From Beroe forskalii (taxonomy: Eukaryota > Ctenophora > Nuda > Beroida > Beroidae): 64,000 nt of DNA. This document shows positions 37,009 to 45,302 of the stretch, piece after piece. The translations under genes were made by a program, and so were the position numbers. Under the pieces are notes generated by a model. It had not been told where the DNA came from. It did no database searches and worked only from the letters and a program-made list of their open reading frames with translations. Position 1 is the stretch's first letter, and each line of letters opens with the position of its first letter. Location: NCBI GenBank assembly GCA_011033025.1, contig WFMF01000637.1, forward strand, positions 19,753 to 83,752, given 5' to 3'.

Positions 37009-38395
37009 ATACCAGGGCTCCGGCTGCCTCCGCCGCGCCCGCATTTTTGCAACACGACTCGTGAGACTACTTCGAACCTGTGGTCTACTTCAACCTGTGG
37101 TCGGCACTGGTTAGTATATAGTCACGTGACATGACATTGTTCATGTTGCCTAGCAACCGGCAGAGAAGGGTAGTCTGCTGTGAGCCGCGACTTTTTATTG
37201 TGACACTGATTCAGATTGCGCTTCAACCTTGCTCAATAACAATGCTCGGCTTTCATATTTATATGCCCATGCTTGCAAACATCTGTGACGTGTGCAGTTC
37301 TCTGTTCGCACGTGAAACAACAAGCAAGACCTATGTTTCGACGGTTCGTGGCTTGTGAGCTGCGCCCTTCACGCAATGTGCCAGCACAAGACACCTATGC
37401 CGGCCCAGAAACGTAAGCCTCTAATAACTGGGCGCAAATGAACGCTTTCGAGCGCAAATGAGCGCTTTTGAATGCAAATGAGCGCTTCCGAGCGCAAATG
37501 AGCGCTTTCGAGCGCAAATGAGCGCTTTCGAGCGCAAATGAGCACTTTCGAGCGCAAATGGCACGCAAGGCGCAAATGAGCTCAAATGGGCGCAAAATTT
37601 TTGCGCTCGTTAGCTCATTGCGCTCAAACTTCGAGCGCAAATGGGCGCAAAATGGGCTCAAAATTGCTGAGGTGTGGTGAAACTGAAACAATTGAGCGCA
37701 TCTGGGCGCATCGGCAATAAGCGCAACTGAGCGCTAACGGGCGCTTATGGGCGCTAATGAGCGCTAATGAGCGCAAAATTGCGCTCAATGGCTGAGCGCA
37801 AATGAGCATCTGAGCGCAAAAAAAAGACATTTTCCAGGGATCATTTGCGCTCGTTAGCGCTCTGAGCGCAAAGGCGCAAAGTGGGCGCAAAATGGACGTA
37901 ACGGCGTTAATGAGCACATATGAGCGATGACGAGCATATATGAGCGCAAAATTTTGCGCTCATTTGCGCTCAGTTATTTTCGAGGCTCTAGAGCGCTAAT
38001 GGGCGCTAACGAGCGCTAACGAGCGCAAAATTTCCCTAATTTGAGCGCTAACGAGCGCTTACGAGCGCAAATGAGCGCAAATTTGCGCTCAGTTAAGCCT
38101 TGCGCAGAACTTTACATTTGCCAGAATTAGTTTGTGACGCAGTGGCGAGCGGCTTTTAGAATAAAAGCTGCAAGGTTTGGGGACTCTTGGTTTGCTTTTC
38201 ATTTGTCAAAGTAGCATTCGCTCTAATGCATTTCGTCGTTTTTAGAGAATATTTAAAATATTTCAGTAATTTCATCCAAACGTTTGTTCAAGGTTTTCAC
38301 GCTTTGTTTGTTCAACGTTTGTAAGCAAGTTTTCAATGAAAAATATTTAAAAAATAGAACAAAACAAAAATGCAAAAAACCCTACCACACCAGAA

Positions 38396-38916
38396 ATGAA
38401 CATCATTTGGCGCTCAATATTATTCGTCAGAATAACGCTGTCCACTGACCGTGGAACTGGGGACAGCACCACGGAATACTCCTCCTTTTTAACGGCTCCT
38501 TTTCATCCCGGCATCCCTGGTCAGGAACCCAGAACTCTGCCTTCTACAGCAGATCACAAGCAAGGAAGATTGTCAGAGGGTCCACAAGATTCTATCTTAT
38601 CTATGGCTTCCTTTGATCCTGGACACGAACCTGAACCTTTTGATCCCAGACCGCAGGAAACCGAACCGGATCCAGAACCTGTGCTAAAGGTTCAAACGGA
38701 GAAACCCTTAGCTGATGAAAAGGATTCTGGGGTCATTGTTATTTCGAGTGAAAAGGGTTCAGGAATCAAAAACATAAACGATAGTAGCAGTGGTGAAAAG
38801 ATGGGAAGAGAAACAGATAGCAGTATCGATACAACCTCGGTTTCATCCATTATTAAATCTGGTAGTCTTGTTAGACCCCCAATTACATCAAGTAGTCCAG
38901 ATAATGGCATCTACAA
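38396..38916 (+). CDS. Receptor exon 1 (leader exon F)
   Basis: ATG 38396 (G at -3) opens MNIIWRSILFVRITLS, a signal peptide, then a Thr/Ser-, Pro- and Glu-rich tail of about 155 residues. Donor AA|GTGAGT is phase 2; the split codon becomes Lys174 with the G of exon 2. Leader exon E is its paralogue. Confidence 0.8.
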
Positions 38917-41900
38917 GTGAGTTGGTTAGAATTAGAGCAGGGGCAAAATAAGAGCGAAAATTATGGCCAGGAAAAATAAGTTATCTGTATGACAGATAAT
39001 AAGAAAATGCCGCATTATCTCGAGTTCTGTCCCTATTTTATCCTCATTTTTTGTCCTTTTTCAAGCGCTAATTGTCTTGAAAAAGGACAATCTTTCGTAT
39101 AATTAGCGAAAGACGAGAGAATAAAATATATAAATTTTATGCGATCCTCTTAATTCAAATGAATTTCTGATATCTTGGAGATGCTCGTATAAAATAATTG
39201 CATACTGCATAGGATCACAAGTCAGAAAATTTATGCAACCTGAAAATATAGTCACTATGAACTTCATTTCAGCACAGAAAATTTGCTGGGCAATTTAAGT
39301 TTAAACTTCATTTACGCTTTTTTCAGGACGGCTGCATCAGACAGGCCGACAGACAATACACAGATGGGCAGAATAACTGAACAGTAAGTACATCAAATTG
39401 AAGTTCCTTCCTTCTGTAGCATGTCCTGATACTAAATCATTAAGATAAATTGGATTTCAAATTTATCTTGTCGAATCCTTGCTTCTTAGGCAACACCTTA
39501 AACATCCAAACCAAACTTTTCATAATATCTCCCCCCTATCTTCACCCTATCTCCCCCTATCTCCCCCTATCTTCCCCCTGGCATCTTCCTCCTATCTTAG
39601 TATCTTCCCCCTATCTTAGTATCTTCCCCTATCTTAGTATCTCCCCCCTATCTTAGTATCTCCCCCTATCTTAGTATCTTCCCCCTATCTTAGTATCTTC
39701 CCCCTATCTTAGTATCTTCCCCCTATCTTAGTATCTTCCCCCTATCTTAGTATCTTCCCCCTATCTTAGTATCTTCCCCTATCTTAGTATCTTCCCCTAT
39801 CTTAGTATCTTCCCCCTATCTTAGTATCTCCCCCTATCTTAGTATCTTCCCCCTATCTTAGTATCTTCCCTTATCTTAGTATCTTCCCTTATCTTAGTAC
39901 CTTCCCCTATTTTATCTTATCTTAGTATCTTCCCCTATCTTATCTTAGTATCTTCCCCCTATCTTAGTATCTTCCCCCTATCTTAGTATCTTCCCCCTTA
40001 TCTTATTATCTTCCCCCTATCTTAGTATCTTCCCCCTATCTTAGTATCTTCCCCTATCTTAGTATCTCCCCCCTATCTTAGTATCTTCCCCCTATCTTAG
40101 TATCTTCCCCCTTATCTTATTATCTTCCCTTCTTAGTATCCCCCGTATCTTAGTATCTTCCCCTATCTTAGTATCTTCCCTATCTTAGTATCTTCCCCCC
40201 TTAGTATCTTCCCCTATCTTAGTATCTTCCCCTATCTTAGTATCTTCCCCTTATCTTAGTATCTCCCCCTATCTTAGTATCTTCCCCCTTATCTTAGTAT
40301 CTTCCCCTATCTTAGTATCTTCCCCCTATCTCCCCCTCTTAGTATCTTTCCCTATCTTAGTATCTTCCCCCTATCTTAGTATCTCCCCCTATCTTAGTAT
40401 CTCCCCCTATCTTAGTATCTTCCCCTATCTTAGTATCTTCCCCCTATCTTAGTATCTTCCCCTATCTTAGTATCTTCCCTATCTTAGTATCTTCCCCCTA
40501 TCTTAGTATCTTCCCCCTATCTTAGTATCTCCCCTTATCTTATTATCTTCCCCCTATCTTAGTATCTTCCTTCTTATCTTAGTATCTCCCCCCTATCTTA
40601 GTATCTCCCCTTATCTTATTATCTCCCCCTCTTATCTTAGTCTTATCTTCCCCTATCTTAGTATCTTCCCCCTATCTTAGTATCTTCCCCCTATCTTAGT
40701 ATCTTCCTCCTATCTTATTATCTTCCCCCTATCTTAGTATCTTCCCCCTATCTTAGTATCTTCCTCCTATCTTAGTATCTTCCCCTATCTTAGTATCTTC
40801 CCCCTATCTTAGTATCTTCCCCCTATCTTAGTATCTTCCCCCTATCTCCCCCCCTCCCCTTATCTTAGTATCTTCCCCCAGGGAAGAGTACCAAACACCC
40901 ACCTACCTAAAAGTCATCCTATCCATGCTATTCTGCATCGGAGCCCCCGTGTTTGTGCCCATTAACTGCAAAACTCTGGCTTCCTTCGTCGGCATTTCCA
41001 AGAAAAAACAGCCCCTTTTCCTCTTTTTCTCGGCAATTCACTGTATTTGCATAACTGACTTGGTGTACGCGGCCATATCAGGTGAAGCAGCAATTCCGGC
41101 TGTAGTTCTCAACAAAGCTGCAGTTTTGGTTTCTGGTTCCAAATTAAGTCAGTTTCGGTTTGCTTAATTCCTGCCTGTTTTTAACTGTCTGTTCCGCTTG
41201 TTATACAGATTATACAGATTAAACAGATTATAAATTTTTAGTTTGAAAGCCCCGAGAGTCCGTTACCTCACAAAATCACAATACAAAATCACAATGTCAA
41301 CTGTCGACCTCGTCATAAATGAGAAAAAGAAGATTGCGCTTTCGTCACAAAATTCACCACATATTTGCTATTCTCTTTTTCTTGAAAAATAAAATGACAA
41401 GATAGATTTTGCTTCATTTGTACTAATATCGCAATTATCTAGATTATATGCATAGTTGCATATATCAAGCAATATATCTATTGCCTATTTCATTTTTCAA
41501 TTTCAAGATGAGCGTTCACACGAACTTAACACATTTGTGTTGAATTCTTTGACAAACAGAAAATCATAAACAATAGGTGAGCACAAGCCTTTTGTATATT
41601 GAATAATAAACAAAAGGCTTGAGTTCAACAATGTTTTTAACTGTATATGGATCGCCCTTTTGGCAAAAAATTCAACGCCAATGTGCTCTGATCGTGAGAT
41701 AGTTCAACTCAGTATATGATATCTTGAAATGTGAAATGTTGATATTGTGCAGTAAACAAAAGACTTGAGTCAGCATTGTGATATATACCCTTAACCCTTA
41801 ATGGGCATCGCAGTACAACTCAACTTTGATGAGAACGAACTTATCTTGCCTTTCGAGAATAGTTGGCACATAATATAACTTTATAGCTATATAAGACGAA

Positions 41901-43741
41901 TGTTCACGACAATTTAAAGAGTGAAGGCACGCTACAGTTGGACTGGGAAGCGTGAAAAGAGTTAATTTTGGTACGAGATAATAAGGAATTTGATAATTGA
42001 TGGATGGTAATGAGTTTTATCTCCTTTCATATTTATGGCTTGAGCTTTTTGATTCTGGTTGCCTCTTCGAAACCGCGGTCCTAGTAAATAATTGCCATTA
42101 CCCGAAATTATTCACCAGCAGCGAACACCAAATTCAGTTTTTATGGATTATCCCGCGCAAAAGTAATTAGAAATTCCCACGCCGCGCGTCGCATAATTCC
42201 CTACAAAGAAAAGTTTGCAAATTGTTGCTTGTTAGTGCTGCTATGAATTTATAGTGGGTAATGCAAGGGAAGCAAAAAATCGGGAGAAAAGTTGCAGCTG
42301 CTTTCAAAATCACTAGGTCATAAGATCTTTATCCAAAATCACTAGGTCATAAGATCTTTAGACAAAATCACTAGGTCATAAGATCTTTAGACAAAATCAG
42401 ATGATCTTGCTTTTCCGATTGTGAACATCCTGACTTCAATCAGATTAAAATTAAAATGCCCAAAAATTTTTCAAAAAAAGTGTAAAAAATCGCTATGGTG
42501 TAAGGTTTTTTCGACTAACTGACTATTCCTAGGATTCACAATCTGGAAACAGGTCCCCGAATGGACGTGCAAGTTCCTGGGTGCTCTCCACATCTCGATA
42601 TTCCTTGATCTCTCCTGTATCGTCTCCTTTATTTGCCTCTACAGGTTAGTAAAGTTCAAGCATTAGCCATTAAACTGTAAAATTTCGATATACCCGATTA
42701 GACTTCGAGGCATTGAAAAAAAAGAAGAACTCGGCTAGAATTCATAGCATCACGAAAAATAAATCGATGGCATACTGGCATAGACACTGCTTTAGTACTT
42801 TTCAAACCTTTTTAAATCTCCAGTATTATGATTACTTTATAATCACATAAATGCATCTTTTGTTTTTCGGTTCCCTCGAGCATTACTGGCAGGATAGTAG
42901 CAGTGTTGCAGCCCCGAAAGTACAAGACTCTAGCTCACTACTGCCGCATCGCGGGTATTCTGGCGTGTGTCATTGCCACTTCTACACTGGTGGCTGTTAT
43001 ACTCGTGGTCTTCCAAGTGCTCAACTACAGGTAAATTCATGCATCGGTGAAATAATTTCCCCAATTCAATTCAATTTCCTATATGCTTATTTATCCTGTG
43101 AACAAGTCCCACACTTTTCTTACGTTTATGATGCTCTGAACCCCTTCTCCTTTTCTAGGTACCTTGGGCCCCCCGAATCAGTTGGCTGCACCCTGTACCT
43201 TGACGAGAACTTCTACTATGCGTACATCTCTGTATTCATTATCCTGGTACTGACAATGAACGTAATACTGGTACTGACTTACCTGACTCTCAATAACAAG
43301 CTCAAACGGGTGAGTGCGTAGATGGCAGAAAACATTACAAGGTATGGTAGAACTAAATTGATGGAAATAATACGTCAGCTGATGAAACCCATTAACTTTC
43401 AGATCTCACTCCCCTCTCAGGTGTTGAACACGAGCAGTGAAGTCCGTACCATGAAGAAAGGAGCTCGTTTCGTGACTTCCATCACTGCCTTCAGTTACTT
43501 CGTCTGCTACACGCCCACTGTTATTGCGTATATCATCCTCAGCATAAAACCGGACATTATGTCAGGGCTAGAACCTCCCTACATCCTTATAGTAGACTTC
43601 CTGCTCCGGATCCTCTCTCATCTGAATTCCTGTGTTTTGCCGCTCTGTTTGGTTACCGGGAAGACTTTGAGCAGGTTGCAGTTGGCGGCCAAGATAACGA
43701 CCAGGTCCACGTTAAGGTTAAAGGAAACGTACGATCCTTGA
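38396..43741 (+). CDS. Rhodopsin-like (class A) 7TM receptor, seven exons, 499 codons
   Basis: Exons 38396-38916, 39327-39383, 40882-41081, 42533-42644, 42893-43030, 43159-43309 and 43421-43741 join in frame (1500 nt, stop included) with GT-AG borders throughout. Residues 1-193 are a signal peptide plus a polar extracellular tail. TM1 is about 201-222 and TM2 about 238-258, with D252 as the likely 2.50 aspartate. Cys272 (3.25) lies exactly 25 residues before Arg297 of the DRY position, which here reads YRIVAV with QP downstream. Cys353 is the ECL2 partner; TM5 about 361-387; TM6 has FVCYTP (P425); TM7 has NSxxL in place of NPxxY. The intron inside the R3.50 codon is a common class A position. 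Ligand and subfamily are unknown; DRY and NPxxY are both non-canonical, so signalling may be unusual. No poly(A) signal was recognised. Confidence 0.85.
39051..39089. repeat. Hairpin in receptor intron 1
   Basis: gtcctttttcaag, 10 bases, then cttgaaaaaggac: a perfect 13-bp stem. Confidence 0.75.
39327..39383 (+). CDS. Receptor exon 2, 57 nt
   Basis: Acceptor ttttttcag and donor ACA|GTAAGT. It is phase 2 on both sides (19 codons, no stop) and encodes TAASDRPTDNTQMGRITE, a polar linker. It is the only exon of this type I found; all six leader exons have a donor compatible with it, and each split codon would be completed by its first G. Confidence 0.75.
39534..40875. repeat. Pyrimidine-rich minisatellite in receptor intron 2 (about 70 units)
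   Basis: Units of cttagtatcttccccctat, 17-20 bp and variable in C-run length. The array runs to within 6 bp of the 3' splice site at 40881, and its last unit provides the polypyrimidine tract (tatcttccccc|ag). Every unit contains a pyrimidine run followed by TTAG, so each resembles a 3' splice site. Confidence 0.97.
40882..41081 (+). CDS. Receptor exon 3: TM1-TM2
   Basis: Acceptor in ccccca|g at 40880-40881; donor CAG|GTGAAG at 41081/41082 leaves phase 1, matching exon 4. I chose this donor over reading through to 41167 because it restores the frame and brings Asp252 near the TM2 end. The D252-C272 spacing (20) is shorter than in typical class A receptors. Confidence 0.75.
42305..42398. repeat. 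29-bp tandem repeat in receptor intron 3
   Basis: caaaatcactaggtcataag + atctttatc at 42305, 42334 and 42363, with a partial fourth. The unit is not a multiple of three. Confidence 0.9.
42533..42644 (+). CDS. Receptor exon 4: ECL1-TM3
   Basis: Acceptor tattcctag, donor TACAG|GTTAGT (phase 2). Encodes WKQVPEWTCKFLGALH and the rest of TM3, ending at the Tyr before Arg297. The W-x-C around the 3.25 cysteine is typical of class A. Confidence 0.85.
42893..43030 (+). CDS. Receptor exon 5: ICL2-TM4
   Basis: Acceptor ctggcag; the split AG|G gives Arg297. Reads IVAVLQPRKYKTLAHYCR, then TM4. Donor TACAG|GTAAAT, phase 2. The longer frame at 42851-43321 reads this stretch in the wrong phase and is not the product. 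Confidence 0.85.
43159..43309 (+). CDS. Receptor exon 6: ECL2-TM5
   Basis: Acceptor tttctag, donor CGG|GTGAGT (phase 0). Encodes YLGPPESVGCTLYL with the ECL2 cysteine, then a TM5 rich in Ile/Leu/Val that lacks the usual proline. Confidence 0.85.
43421..43741 (+). CDS. Receptor exon 7: ICL3-TM6-TM7-tail
   Basis: Two in-frame acceptors lie 18 nt apart: ctttcag at 43402 and ctctcag at 43420. The upstream one would add ISLPSQ to the third intracellular loop. The exon encodes TM6 (FVCYTP), TM7 (HLNSCVLPLCLV), a helix-8-like segment with basic residues, and stops at TGA 43739-43741. Confidence 0.85.
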   Translation: MLNTSSEVRTMKKGARFVTSITAFSYFVCYTPTVIAYIILSIKPDIMSGLEPPYILIVDFLLRILSHLNSCVLPLCLVTGKTLSRLQLAAKITTRSTLRLKETYDP

Positions 43742-44646
43742 GAGGAAACAGTTTAGGAAGAGTTTAGGGAGGATTGTTTTGGGAGAAGGCATCACTTGGA
43801 TCAGACTGATATCTGAGTGACATTGTAAAGGAGAACAAACAAACCATATTGTAATCATACTGTCACTCGGATATCGGAATCTTGTACAGGGGCAGCATTC
43901 AAAGACAAGGCTTACTTTGATTGTTTGCACAGTGATGTTCAGTTTAAAACTCAACTTATTCAACCAGAACACCAGTCGATCTAGCTGTGATTGCGAAACA
44001 TGGCTGCAGAGTCGCAGGGAGGTACATGTCATATATGGCACCTTTTATTGCAGCGAACGTTGGAAAAACTTTACATTTTGACCATAGCTCAAAAAGGATT
44101 TCAAGCAAATAGGAATATGCAAACATTGAACGTCACCCAAAGAAAGTACTCAACTCAGCATATGAAAAAGGGGGCGACAATGCGAAGACATGGCAATCAT
44201 AACAGCGCACCTTTCATTGACAGAAAAGAGCGACTTTACATTATCGGATCATTATCAAATATTATCTAGTTATAGCGTAGACTTTGACTTGTACATTATT
44301 TTATACCAAATCTCGTTAATGACTCTAACTTAATTAAATCTCAAATATTGAATAATATTGGCAGTGAATCATACGCTGTATGATTACCTATTTTATTTTT
44401 ATGAAAAATTTAAATGCCCAAAATCGCATGCTGCTTGTTATGTTTCATGTTTTGAATTTCAACATATTATGCCTTTACATTGACTAAGCTGTTTTTGCTT
44501 TAAAGTTAGAAGGTTAATTTGAAATTTCTGAATTTTGTATAGAAATTTAAAATTATGCTCAGTTAAAAAATTAATTCCCACTGATCCATTATATTGGATC
44601 TAGATTGGATCTAGATACTTAGATAAAAGTTTCAGATGCTGACATC

Positions 44647-44652
44647 TTTATT
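44647..44652 (-). terminator. Possible poly(A) signal of the SH2 gene
   Basis: AATAAA on the - strand about 540 bp past the last recognised SH2 exon. The motif is common by chance in AT-rich DNA, so this is weak. Confidence 0.2.
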
Positions 44653-44983
44653 AAGTTATTTCAAATAACAATTAAAATAATTTTCACATTGCTGAATAAA
44701 ATCTTATTTTCTCTGTTTAAGAGATCTGAAAACATATCAGATTCGGTATTTCCATAGTTGATGCAAAAACGCTTCTTTTTATTAAAAGTTGCTTCATTTC
44801 TTTGGGATAAAAATTGAAGGTCGAGGGTTTGTACAATGTTTATCATTTCAATTGAGACTCATCGACTCGAAAAAAGCAATATCTATAATTAGAAGCTAAC
44901 CAGCAATCCCCAATTTGAACAGCTAACCTTACTGTTTACACAGAAATTTTCCCGGGGAGGGGGGAGGGGAGGAGGGGAGGAGG

Positions 44984-45180
44984 GGGGATAAGACGTTTCA
45001 ATAATAAACCCACCCACCTTGCTCTATTCTTGCTCTATGCTATTGTTAAAAGGAATATGGAGGGGGTGGAGGAGGGGGGATAAGACGTTTCAATAATAAA
45101 CCCACCCACCTTGCTCTATTCTTGCTCTATGCTATTGTTAAAAGGGATATGGAGGGGGTGGAGGATGGGGATAAGACGTT
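44984..45180. repeat. 93-bp tandem repeat, about two copies
   Basis: Unit ggggataagacgtttcaata ... aaaggaatatggagggggtg, repeated from 44984 and about 45076, with a third partial start at about 45168. Confidence 0.85.
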
Positions 45181-45191
45181 TCAAGACTCAC

Positions 45192-45302
45192 GGTTCTGGA
45201 AATCTCGGACCAGGTAGTGTTCCACTCTGGGGTGGGAGGTGCTGATGTGCACACTGAGCGCGTAGTGGTCCTGCTTACTGCTCCCTCGGATGTAGAACGT
45301 TC
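45192..45302 (-). CDS. SH2 gene exon 5: central SH2 strands
   Basis: Acceptor gcctcccag, donor AACC|GTGAGT. Encodes GTFYIRGSSKQDHYALSV and HPRVEHYLVRDFQN, that is strands B to D of an SH2 fold with the invariant Arg and His. Phase 1 at both ends. Confidence 0.82.

Larger units (their letters stand above)
34464..38122. mobile_element. 3.7-kb foldback-like element with gagcgcaaat-repeat arms
   Basis: The left end ggcaaatgtaaagt..agcgcaaggcttaactg and the right end cagttaagccttgcgc..actttacatttgcc are inverted copies. Inward, both arms (to about 35235 and from about 37425) consist of short tandem variants of gagcgcaaat / gagcgctaac in opposite orientation. The 2.2-kb centre contains a cluster of smaller inverted-repeat elements (35797-37008) and no transposase. 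The architecture is the same as the element at 15787-20925 with an unrelated sequence. It separates leader exon E from receptor exon 1. Confidence 0.75.
43742..45191. other. Region between convergent receptor and SH2 genes
   Basis: Should contain the 3' UTRs and, if nearby, the last exon(s) of the SH2 gene. I could not identify an exon completing the SH2 fold. A - strand AATAAA lies at 44647-44652. A G-run (44953-44989) and a 93-bp tandem repeat (44984-45180) flank the donor of SH2 exon 5. Confidence 0.45.

Noticed and set aside
37131..37917. Frames with repeated Ala-Leu-Glu-Ser / Leu-Ile-Cys patterns
   Set aside because: They come from gagcgcaaat repeats in the arm of the foldback-like element.
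42851..43321. 156-codon + frame through receptor exons 5 and 6
   Set aside because: Reads exon 5 out of phase and runs through intron 5; only the exon 6 part is in the correct frame.
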